In this document: piece after piece, positions 1 to 5,624 of the stretch
How the letters are laid out: the number at the start of each line of letters is the position of its first letter
Numbering within the stretch: the stretch's first letter is position 1
Made by a program: the position numbers and the translations under genes
Origin: Comamonadaceae bacterium
Lineage (GTDB): Bacteria; Pseudomonadota; Gammaproteobacteria; Burkholderiales; Burkholderiaceae
Assembly: GCA_947505995.1 (NCBI GenBank)
Contig: CANNNB010000125.1
Coordinates: 1-7,007, forward strand
Direction: 5' to 3'
DNA: 7,007 nt
The notes under the pieces: model-generated
The model's database searches: none
Seen by the model: the letters and a program-made list of their open reading frames with translations, nothing else
Told to the model about the DNA's origin: nothing

Positions 1-504
1 GTGCTCGCCCACGGCGGCTTTGGCTGCGGGTGTGTAAATGGGCTCAGGCAGTTTGCTGGCGTTCTTCAAACCAGCAGGCAATTTGACGCCACACACCTGT
101 TGGCCTTTTTGGTATTCTTTCCAACCACTGCCAGCCAAGTAGCCACGCACCACCGCCTCAACGGGAATGGGCTTGAGGCGCTTGACTAACATGGAGCGGC
201 CCTTGACTTGCGACACTTCATCTGCACTGACCACACTCTCGGGGGCATCGCCGGTGAGGTGAGTGGGGCACAAGTTCAAACCCTTGGGCCCCAGCTTGTC
301 GAACCAGTACAAAGCCATTTGGGTGAGCAACACACCTTTGCCAGGAATGGGCTCGCCCATAATGACGTCAAACGCGCTGATGCGGTCGGAGGCCACCATC
401 AAAATGCGATCAGTGCCCACTGCGTAGTTGTCACGCACCTTGCCGCGTGCGAGCAAGGTGAGCGAGCTTAAAGCGGATGTGTGCAATGCAGAAACTGTCG
501 TCAT
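1..504 (-). CDS. purC: Phosphoribosylaminoimidazole-succinocarboxamide (SAICAR) synthase, N-terminal part, cut by window edge
   Basis: Cytoplasmic enzyme of de novo purine synthesis. It joins CAIR and L-aspartate, using ATP, to give SAICAR. Reading the minus strand from the ATG at 504-502 gives 168 uninterrupted codons running off the left edge, so the C-terminal part (family members are about 240-310 residues) is missing. Visible family motifs are ARGKVRDNY at residues 19-27 (N-terminal nucleotide-binding strand-loop), [10 protein letters not shown] at 38-47, [20 protein letters not shown] at 102-121 followed by YLAGSGW, and LPEPIYTPA at 152-160. The start lies 24 nt after the aldolase stop codon and has no clear Shine-Dalgarno sequence. 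This suggests co-transcription, and perhaps translational coupling, with the aldolase gene. The upstream ATG at 515-513 is out of frame. The family assignment is secure. The start is the only in-frame ATG near the expected N-terminus. Confidence 0.95.
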   Translation of the reverse strand, partial: MTTVSALHTSALSSLTLLARGKVRDNYAVGTDRILMVASDRISAFDVIMGEPIPGKGVLLTQMALYWFDKLGPKGLNLCPTHLTGDAPESVVSADEVSQVKGRSMLVKRLKPIPVEAVVRGYLAGSGWKEYQKGQQVCGVKLPAGLKNASKLPEPIYTPAAKAAVGEH

Positions 505-528
505 GGTGTCTGCATTATCGAGCCAATT

Positions 529-1593
529 TCAGTGAACGACTTGCGCCAACTCACCTTTTGCGTATTGCGCTGCCACCACTTGCAAACTGTGCCCCTTGAT
601 CTTGGGCGCTTGACCTTCACAACCAAATTCTATGTAGCGTTGCTTGCAAATTTGTTTGGCCGCTTCACGCGCAGGTTTGAGCCATTCACGAGGGTCAAAC
701 TTGTCAGGGTTTTGCGCCATGAATTTGCGCACGGCAGCGGTCATGGCCAAACGGATGTCGGTGTCGATGTTGATCTTGCGCACGCCAAATTGGATGGCCT
801 TTTGAATTTCTTCCACAGGCACGCCGTAAGTCTCTTTCATGTTTCCGCCATATTCGCGAATGATGGCCAACAAGTCTTGTGGCACGCTGGAAGAGCCGTG
901 CATCACCAGGTGCGTGTTGGGAATGCGCTTGTGAATGGCTTGAATGCGGTCAATGGCCAAAATGTCGCCCGTAGGCTTGCGCGTGAATTTGTAGGCGCCG
1001 TGGCTGGTACCGATGGCAATGGCCAAAGCGTCGAGCTGAGTGCGTTTGACAAAATCGGCCGCTTGTTCGGGGTCGGTTAGGAGCTGTTCGCGGGTCATGA
1101 CGGCGTCCGTGCCGTGACCATCTTCTTTGTCGCCTTGCATGGTTTCCAAAGAACCCAAGCAACCCAATTCGCCTTCGACGGTGATGCCCAATTTGTGGGC
1201 CATGCTGACCACCTTTTGAGTCACTTCAACGTTGTAGTCGTAGCTGGCAATGGTTTTGCCGTCGGCTTCCAAGCTGCCATCCATCATGACTGAGCTGAAA
1301 CCCAAATTGATGGCGCCTTGGCAGACGTCGGGGCTCTGGCCGTGATCTTGGTGCATCACCACGGGAATCTCGGGATAGGACTCGACCGCAGCTTGAATGA
1401 GCAACTTCAAAAAGCCTTCGCCGGCATATTTGCGAGCGCCAGCCGAGGCTTGCATGATCACCGGCGCACCAGTTTCTTTGGCAGCCTCCATGATGGCCTG
1501 GACTTGTTCCAAGTTGTTGACGTTGAAAGCTGGAATGCCGTAGCCATTGGCTGCGGCATGGTCCAAGAGCTCGCGCATAGAAACGAGTGCCAT
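529..1593 (-). CDS. fba: Class II (zinc-dependent) fructose-1,6-bisphosphate aldolase, type IIB
   Basis: Reversibly cleaves fructose-1,6-bisphosphate to dihydroxyacetone phosphate and glyceraldehyde-3-phosphate in glycolysis and gluconeogenesis, and in the Calvin cycle where present. The 354-residue protein is full length for the IIB subfamily (about 345-360). HQDHG at 81-85 supplies the catalytic Asp83 and zinc ligand His84. The other probable zinc ligands are His198 in GTSHGAYK and His232 in VMHGSSS. EGELG (140-144) and NIDTD (275-279) are the conserved phosphate/substrate-side motifs. The tail [17 protein letters not shown] (318-334) is typical of the Cbb-type branch. The frame stays open 28 codons upstream, but that extension ([10 protein letters not shown]...) has no family similarity. 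MALVSMREL is the normal N-terminus and has an AGGGA ribosome site 9 nt before its ATG. The gene lies 24 nt upstream of purC. The product is certain; fbaA or cbbA are alternative names. Confidence 0.96.
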   Translation of the reverse strand: MALVSMRELLDHAAANGYGIPAFNVNNLEQVQAIMEAAKETGAPVIMQASAGARKYAGEGFLKLLIQAAVESYPEIPVVMHQDHGQSPDVCQGAINLGFSSVMMDGSLEADGKTIASYDYNVEVTQKVVSMAHKLGITVEGELGCLGSLETMQGDKEDGHGTDAVMTREQLLTDPEQAADFVKRTQLDALAIAIGTSHGAYKFTRKPTGDILAIDRIQAIHKRIPNTHLVMHGSSSVPQDLLAIIREYGGNMKETYGVPVEEIQKAIQFGVRKINIDTDIRLAMTAAVRKFMAQNPDKFDPREWLKPAREAAKQICKQRYIEFGCEGQAPKIKGHSLQVVAAQYAKGELAQVVH

Positions 1594-1602
1594 GGTAAAA
1601 AA

Positions 1603-1607
1603 TCCCT
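1603..1607 (-). promoter_or_regulatory. Ribosome binding site of the aldolase gene
   Basis: AGGGA on the minus strand, 9 nt before the ATG at 1593. It decides the start in favour of MALVSMREL over the in-frame ATG 28 codons further upstream at 1677. Confidence 0.65.
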
Positions 1608-1676
1608 GTAAGTTAAAAATTCTTTGCGAAGCCGCTAAAGCAATCCTGCAAATCAATGTTTGCTGAAGATAGGGCA

Positions 1677-1693
1677 TGTAACCGGCTTGTAAC
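1677..1693. repeat. Tandem TGTAAC hexamers in the aldolase/PAP2 divergent region
   Basis: TGTAAC occurs at 1677-1682 and again at 1688-1693, 11 bp apart, about one helical turn, so both copies lie on the same face of the DNA. They sit 84-100 bp upstream of the aldolase start and 70-86 bp upstream of the PAP2 start. This spacing suits a transcription-factor half-site pair, but the hexamers are short and chance is quite possible. No regulator is identified. The rest of 1594-1762 contains a GCAAA/TTTGC inverted repeat (1648-1663) and no strong sigma70 promoter toward the aldolase gene. Confidence 0.2.
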
Positions 1694-1749
1694 TGAGCCT
1701 GATTTTAACAAGCGCCGTTTGGTTTTGGTCAGCTTTGTCCCAGTCCGAC

Positions 1750-1755
1750 TATGAT
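1750..1755 (+). promoter_or_regulatory. Candidate -10 element of the PAP2 gene (possibly leaderless)
   Basis: TATGAT matches the sigma70 -10 consensus at five of six positions and ends 7 nt before the ATG at 1763, so transcription could begin at or next to the start codon. No Shine-Dalgarno sequence fits between them. The -35 is weak: TTGGTC at 1725-1730 is 19 bp away, longer than the preferred 17. Leaderless expression is inferred from this geometry only. Confidence 0.35.
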
Positions 1756-1762
1756 TTAAGCC

Positions 1763-2485
1763 ATGTTGAGTCAACTTAGTTCATTTTCTGCCAAACAGCG
1801 CCCCTGTATTTGGCGGCCCTACGCCATCGTCAGTCTGGTCTTGTTGATCGCTTTCTTGGCTTGGGACAGCACAGCTTGGGACATGTCCCTTGCAAGCAAT
1901 TGGGGTGAGCTTAGCGGCTTTGTCCTGCGAGACAACTGGTGGATGGCTCAAATCATGCACGCCGGCGCCCGCAGTGTGGGCTGGGGGGTTTTCTTAGCCG
2001 TGCTGATTGGCATCTGGCGACCCTGGGGGGCGCTAAGAGCCTTGGCCACAGCCGATCGAGTCAGTGTGTTTTTATGCGTGCTAAGCGCGTTGCTGTCTGT
2101 GACTGTGATCAAAGGCTTGAGTCAAACCAGCTGTCCATGGGACCTTCAGGCGTTTGGCGGTGTTGCGCCCTACGTGTCTCATTGGAACCTATGGGTTCGC
2201 GATGGCGGTGGCGGTCATTGCTTTCCAGCAGGCCACGCCTCTACCGGTTTTGCCTTCATGGCAGCCTACTTTGGCCTTCGGCAAAATGATGCGCCAGGCG
2301 CTGTGAAGTGGCTGGTTTTGGCAATCGGCGTCGGATTTATTTTGGGAATTTCACAGCAAATTCGCGGCGCACATTTCATGAGCCACACCCTTTGGACGGC
2401 TTGGCTGTGCTGGACAGTGGGTTGGCTCAGCCATTTGGTTTTGCACAGCTTGCGTCAGAAAAAAGATCAGGCTCATGCATCGTGA
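1763..2485 (+). CDS. Integral-membrane PAP2-family phosphatase
   Basis: Probable inner-membrane phosphatase acting on a lipid phosphate or diphosphate (phosphatidate, undecaprenyl-PP or lipid A are the usual PAP2 substrates). The exact substrate is unknown. The 240-residue protein has about six hydrophobic segments, near residues 20-36, 70-86, 100-117, 157-172, 182-198 and 208-228. The three PAP2 signatures are present in variant form. Lys117 followed by CPWD (124-127) replaces KxxxxxxRP. GHCFPAGHAS (151-160) is the PSGH motif with catalytic His158. RGAHFMSHTLW (201-211) corresponds to the third motif, with His204 likely the nucleophile and His208 where an Asp is usual. This CPWDL/PAGHAS/RGAHFxSH pattern belongs to a recognised PAP2 subgroup in proteobacteria. 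The gene is monocistronic, divergent from the aldolase gene and convergent with pyruvate kinase, whose probable terminator overlaps its last codons. No other Met occurs before residue 41, so the ATG at 1763 is the best start despite lacking a ribosome site. Confidence 0.85.
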   Translation: MLSQLSSFSAKQRPCIWRPYAIVSLVLLIAFLAWDSTAWDMSLASNWGELSGFVLRDNWWMAQIMHAGARSVGWGVFLAVLIGIWRPWGALRALATADRVSVFLCVLSALLSVTVIKGLSQTSCPWDLQAFGGVAPYVSHWNLWVRDGGGGHCFPAGHASTGFAFMAAYFGLRQNDAPGAVKWLVLAIGVGFILGISQQIRGAHFMSHTLWTAWLCWTVGWLSHLVLHSLRQKKDQAHAS

Positions 2486-2496
2486 AATGCAGAGCC
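2459..2496 (-). terminator. Probable Rho-independent terminator of pyruvate kinase, inside the 3' end of the PAP2 gene
   Basis: On the minus strand GGCTCTGCAT (2496-2487) pairs with ATGCA-T-GAGCC (2480-2470): ten base pairs with one bulged base, around a six-base loop (2486-2481). A run of six T follows at 2464-2459, five bases after the stem. It lies 36 nt beyond the pyk stop. Its outer arm and T-run fall in the last codons of the convergent PAP2 gene. The displaced T-run and bulge lower confidence. It has no T-run on the plus strand, so it would not terminate PAP2 by this mechanism. Confidence 0.5.
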
Positions 2497-2531
2497 CGAG
2501 CACCAGCTTAATGTATTTAGAAAGTTAGTGT

Positions 2532-3965
2532 TTACTCTGATTGGCAAATTTTGAGCATGTTGGTACCGCCAGGGGCGCCCATCGGTTCGCCACAAGTGAT
2601 GGCATAAATGTCGCCAGCGCCCACAATACCGCGGCTTTTCAAATGGTTCTCTGCTTGAACCAATGCGGTATCACGGTCGGCACTGGTGTCCATGAGCAAA
2701 GGGCGGACATTTCGGTAAAGCGCCATTTTTCTTTGTGAACTGAGCTTGGTTGTCAACGCATAAATAGGAATTTGCACTCTGTGGCGGCTCATCCACAAGG
2801 CTGTTGAACCTGAGTCGGTCAGTGCCACGATGGCCTTGACGTGCAAATGGTGCGCTGTGAACAAAGCACCCATGGCAATTGACTGGTCGATTCGGTTGAA
2901 GGTTTGGCCGCTGAAATCGGCGTCCAGCTCGAACTCCTCGGCGGCTTCTGCAGCCAAACAAATTTTGGCCATTTCAACCACGGTTTCAAGCGGATACTTA
3001 CCGGCCGCTGTTTCAGCGCTAAGCATGACGGCGTCGGTGCCATCCAAAACCGCATTGGCCACGTCACTCACCTCAGCACGGGTGGGCACGGGGTTGGTGA
3101 CCATGCTTTCCATCATTTGGGTGGCCGTGATAACCACCTTGTCGTGGGCGCGTGCCAACTTGATCATGCGCTTTTGCAATGCAGGTACCACAGCGTTACC
3201 AACCTCAACCGCCAAATCACCCCGGGCCACCATGATGCCGTCGCTGGCCAACAAGATTTCTTCCAACCGAGGAATGGCTTCTGCTCGTTCAATTTTGGCA
3301 ATCAAGGCCGGCTTGTGGTTGTATTCAGCCGCTGCCACGTTGGCCAACTGTCGTGCCATTTCCATGTCGGTGGCATTTTTAGGGAAACTGACGGCCAAAT
3401 AGTCGGCTTGAAAGCTCATCGCAGTTTTGATGTCCTCCATGTCCTTGCCAGTGAGAGCCGGTGCGGTAAGGCCTCCGCCTTGCTTGTTAATGCCTTTGTT
3501 GTTAGACAATTCACCGCCCAACTTGACGGTGGTATTGACCATTTCGCCTTGAACCGAGTCAACGGTGAGCACAATCAAGCCATCGTTCAGTAACAACACA
3601 TCGCCGGCTTTGACATCGCGGGGAAGTTCTTTGTAGTCAAGCCCAACGCCAGTTAAATCACCGGGTTCTGTGCGAGAAGCATCGAGCACAAACTTGGCAC
3701 CTGGCTCCAACATGACTTTGCCATCTACAAATTTGCCAACGCGAATTTTGGGACCTTGCAAATCAGCCATGATGGCCACTTCTCGGCCGGCTCTGGCTGC
3801 GGCTTCGCGCACCAACTTGGCACGGTCGATGTGGTCCTGCGCTTTGCCGTGGCTGAAGTTCAATCGAACCACATTCACACCCGCGCGAATCATGGCCTCT
3901 AACATAGCTGGATCGCTAGAGGCAGGACCTAAGGTAGCAACAATTTTGGTGGCGCGGGTTGGCAT
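2532..3965 (-). CDS. pyk: Pyruvate kinase
   Basis: Final step of glycolysis: phosphoenolpyruvate plus ADP gives pyruvate plus ATP, in the cytoplasm. The 477 residues match the usual bacterial length (470-480). Order along the protein: barrel start TKIVATLGPAS (6-16); RLNFSHG (34-40) with Arg34, Asn36 and Ser38 of the active site; ADLQGPKIRVG (67-77); a lid domain roughly 72-170; the catalytic lysine in LIAKIERAEA (Lys224, Glu226); ARGDLAVE (247-254) with metal ligand Asp250; ATQMMESM (281-288) and TRAEVSDVANAV (295-306); then the C-terminal regulatory domain from about 345. Leu69, Gln70 and Lys73 fit the potassium-independent class. The start MPTRATK is preferred over an ATG 22 codons upstream because a GGAGAG ribosome site lies 8 nt before it and the extension is not family-like. 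It is co-oriented with and 79 bp downstream of the MmgE/PrpD gene. A HexR-like palindrome lies in its leader. Confidence 0.96.
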   Translation of the reverse strand: MPTRATKIVATLGPASSDPAMLEAMIRAGVNVVRLNFSHGKAQDHIDRAKLVREAAARAGREVAIMADLQGPKIRVGKFVDGKVMLEPGAKFVLDASRTEPGDLTGVGLDYKELPRDVKAGDVLLLNDGLIVLTVDSVQGEMVNTTVKLGGELSNNKGINKQGGGLTAPALTGKDMEDIKTAMSFQADYLAVSFPKNATDMEMARQLANVAAAEYNHKPALIAKIERAEAIPRLEEILLASDGIMVARGDLAVEVGNAVVPALQKRMIKLARAHDKVVITATQMMESMVTNPVPTRAEVSDVANAVLDGTDAVMLSAETAAGKYPLETVVEMAKICLAAEAAEEFELDADFSGQTFNRIDQSIAMGALFTAHHLHVKAIVALTDSGSTALWMSRHRVQIPIYALTTKLSSQRKMALYRNVRPLLMDTSADRDTALVQAENHLKSRGIVGAGDIYAITCGEPMGAPGGTNMLKICQSE

Positions 3966-3973
3966 GTGAAAAG

Positions 3974-3979
3974 CTCTCC
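3974..3979 (-). promoter_or_regulatory. Ribosome binding site of pyruvate kinase
   Basis: GGAGAG on the minus strand, 8 nt before the ATG at 3965. It is the strongest Shine-Dalgarno sequence in the window and fixes the pyk start at MPTRATK rather than at the in-frame ATG at 4031. Confidence 0.75.
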
Positions 3980-3981
3980 AG

Positions 3982-3996
3982 TGTAATTTAATTTCA
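3982..3996 (-). promoter_or_regulatory. HexR-like 15-bp palindrome in the pyruvate kinase leader
   Basis: The minus strand reads TGAAATTAAATTACA, differing at one position from the palindrome TGTAATTAAATTACA. That palindrome is the binding site reported for HexR, an RpiR-family regulator of central carbon metabolism that senses the Entner-Doudoroff intermediate KDPG. It lies 17-31 nt before the pyk start, immediately upstream of the ribosome site, where bound protein could block transcription. pyk is a known HexR target in gammaproteobacteria. The site is A+T-rich, so chance matches are easier, and no hexR gene is in this window. The role is inferred. Confidence 0.4.
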
Positions 3997-4044
3997 ATTT
4001 TCCCACGAAATGGGTTACATACCGAGAACAAATTTCACAGAAAA

Positions 4045-5421
4045 CTACGCTGTCAAACTGCGCAACAAAGCGCTGAGATTTTGTTGTTTTGCCAAATTCA
4101 TGCACAAGTCCCAAGCTTCTTCGGTTTTTGAAGCACCCAAAATCGGTGTACTTTGCCCAACAAACTTGGCCTTGAGTTGCTCGTTGCTCATAGGCTTTTC
4201 AACGCTGCCAATGGCGCGCTCAATGAAGATGTGGTGCTTTTGACCATCGCTTGTTTCAACTGTGACGTCGACAGACGCTTCGTGAATGCTTCGATCCACT
4301 ATCAATTCGACTTTGTCGCGAACGCCTGTCACCATGGGCGAGCGCACCACATCGTCAGCATATTCATGCTCACCTGCACGGCCATAAATGAGCGCCACGG
4401 CGCAGGCATGGAACACGCTGAACTTGGCCAACAAGCCGTCCGTGGGTGTTTTCTTGCCTGTCAGTTCTTGCACCAAGGGGTGTGCTTTCAACGTCACTTT
4501 GGCCACTTGCTCGGGCTTCAAGTTGTGCTTCTCGCGCAATTGCACACAGGCATCGATGGCGGGGTGAATCACAATGCCGCAAGCAAAGGGCTTGTAGGTA
4601 TTGAGTTCAATTTCCCAAGTTTTTCCTAAGTTTTCTGTGATTTCTTTCCAATCGGTTTTGTCCGAAAACACTTGCATCAAACCGCGCGGTGCCTCAAAGG
4701 CGCGAGAAGATGAGGTGAAACCGTGCTTGGCCATAAGGGCAGACATCAAGCCCACTTTGGCGGCACCGCCGGGATGGAAAGGCTTGGTCATGGTGCCAAA
4801 CTGTTCGCGCAAACCAACGGGTTGGGAAGCGGCAATGCCTAAAGCCATTTGTGTTTGCTTGGCGTTCAAACCTAACAGGCGTGAGCAAGCTGCCGCACTG
4901 CCCAACATGCCAGTTGAGCCCGTGATGTGCCAGCCGCGGTCGTAGTGGTTGGGGTACACGGCATTGCCCACGCGGCATGACACCTCCACGCCCAAGACCA
5001 AGGCGTCGATCAGTTGACGGCCGTTTGAGCCTAGATGCTCTCCCAGAGCCAAAATGGCGGAGGCCACCGGCCCTGCAGGGTGGATGATGGTTTTCAAATG
5101 GGTGTCGTCAAAGTCAAAGGTGTGGGAGCTGATGCCATTGAGCAAGGCCGCATTGGCCATGTCAACGCGGTCGCTGCGCCCCAAGATCGAAGCTTGAGCC
5201 GAAGGCGCCAGCTCTTTCACAGCGCCCAATGCGGCTTCCATGGTTTCATGCATGCTGGGCCCTACAGCGCAACCGGCCCAGTTGGCAAACGTGCGGTGCG
5301 CTTGAGCTTCCACGGCATCGGACCAGCCTTTGGAGGGGTGCGAGGCGACAAATTCAGCCAACAGTTGGGTAATAGCCGGCGCATTGGCGTCGGCAACGAC
5401 AGTGGTATTTCGTGCAGTCAT
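4045..5421 (-). CDS. MmgE/PrpD-family protein (dehydratase/decarboxylase/isomerase-type enzyme, substrate unknown)
   Basis: Belongs to the MmgE/PrpD superfamily, which includes 2-methylcitrate dehydratase, cis-aconitate decarboxylase and iminodisuccinate epimerase. These act on small di- or tricarboxylates in the cytoplasm. The 458-residue length is typical. Conserved stretches: GISSHTFDFDDTH (96-108), IHPAGPV (113-119), GWHITGSTG (163-171), MTKPFHPGGAAKVGL (211-225), NTYKPFACGIVIHPAID (274-290) and KFSVFHACAVAL (333-344). The superfamily's likely catalytic positions, such as Asp105/Asp106, His114, His165, Lys213 and Lys277, are present, so it looks active. No prpB, prpC or acnD lies nearby and it is shorter than canonical PrpD (about 480), so propionate catabolism is not supported. 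The ATG at 5421 lacks a good ribosome site but is the first Met of an alignable N-terminus. It is followed after 79 bp by pyk with no terminator between them, so read-through is possible. A 15-bp palindrome lies just upstream. Confidence 0.85.
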   Translation of the reverse strand: MTARNTTVVADANAPAITQLLAEFVASHPSKGWSDAVEAQAHRTFANWAGCAVGPSMHETMEAALGAVKELAPSAQASILGRSDRVDMANAALLNGISSHTFDFDDTHLKTIIHPAGPVASAILALGEHLGSNGRQLIDALVLGVEVSCRVGNAVYPNHYDRGWHITGSTGMLGSAAACSRLLGLNAKQTQMALGIAASQPVGLREQFGTMTKPFHPGGAAKVGLMSALMAKHGFTSSSRAFEAPRGLMQVFSDKTDWKEITENLGKTWEIELNTYKPFACGIVIHPAIDACVQLREKHNLKPEQVAKVTLKAHPLVQELTGKKTPTDGLLAKFSVFHACAVALIYGRAGEHEYADDVVRSPMVTGVRDKVELIVDRSIHEASVDVTVETSDGQKHHIFIERAIGSVEKPMSNEQLKAKFVGQSTPILGASKTEEAWDLCMNLAKQQNLSALLRSLTA

Positions 5422-5434
5422 TGAAAAATAGGGC

Positions 5435-5449
5435 TTAAAGCCGCTTTAA
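5435..5449. promoter_or_regulatory. Candidate operator: perfect 7-bp inverted repeat upstream of the MmgE/PrpD gene
   Basis: TTAAAGC-C-GCTTTAA, two perfectly complementary 7-bp arms around one base, lies 14-28 nt upstream of the MmgE/PrpD start. The single-base centre rules out an RNA hairpin of this size, so a dimeric repressor site is a better reading. A possible -10 (TATGAT on the minus strand, 5474-5469) lies just upstream with no good -35, which would put the palindrome in the transcribed leader. The remainder of the 203-bp divergent region (5422-5624) shows no convincing promoter toward the desaturase. Confidence 0.3.
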
Positions 5450-5624
5450 TTGGTCAAAATAAAGGCAGATCATAGGGGAATCATGGAAAACCCATAGATT
5501 CAAAAGAATATTCGGGCCATTGACCCATGTCAGCCACGGGAAAAGCCACTCGGTTTAGACTCGGGGTATCTATTTTGATGGCACCCAAGCACGGCTTCTG
5601 CCCCTTGAGTTTTTCGCCTTTTTT

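Noticed and set aside
481..1080. A 199-codon plus-strand frame across the purC start and aldolase C-terminus
   Set aside because: It overlaps two secure genes on the other strand and its translation resembles no family. It is a shadow frame.
1648..1663. GCAAA-N6-TTTGC inverted repeat upstream of the aldolase gene
   Set aside because: Five-bp arms are expected by chance in a region of this size, and no known operator matches it.
1594..1677. 28-codon N-terminal extension of the aldolase
   Set aside because: The extension is not family-like and lies upstream of a good ribosome site at 1603-1607 that serves the conserved MALVSMREL start.
2904..3593. A 229-codon open frame antisense to pyruvate kinase
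   Set aside because: The minus strand encodes an intact, fully recognisable pyruvate kinase. The antisense translation matches no family I know and has no ribosome site.
4002..4014. CCCA/TGGG inverted repeat in the MmgE/PrpD-pyk gap
   Set aside because: The stem is only four base pairs with no T-run worth the name, too weak to call a terminator or riboregulator.
4028..4056. Possible pyk promoter with a perfect TTGACA -35 on the minus strand at 4056-4051
   Set aside because: The hexamer encodes the last residues of the MmgE/PrpD protein, and the 17-bp-spaced -10 (ATTTGT) matches consensus at only two positions. Not strong enough to annotate.
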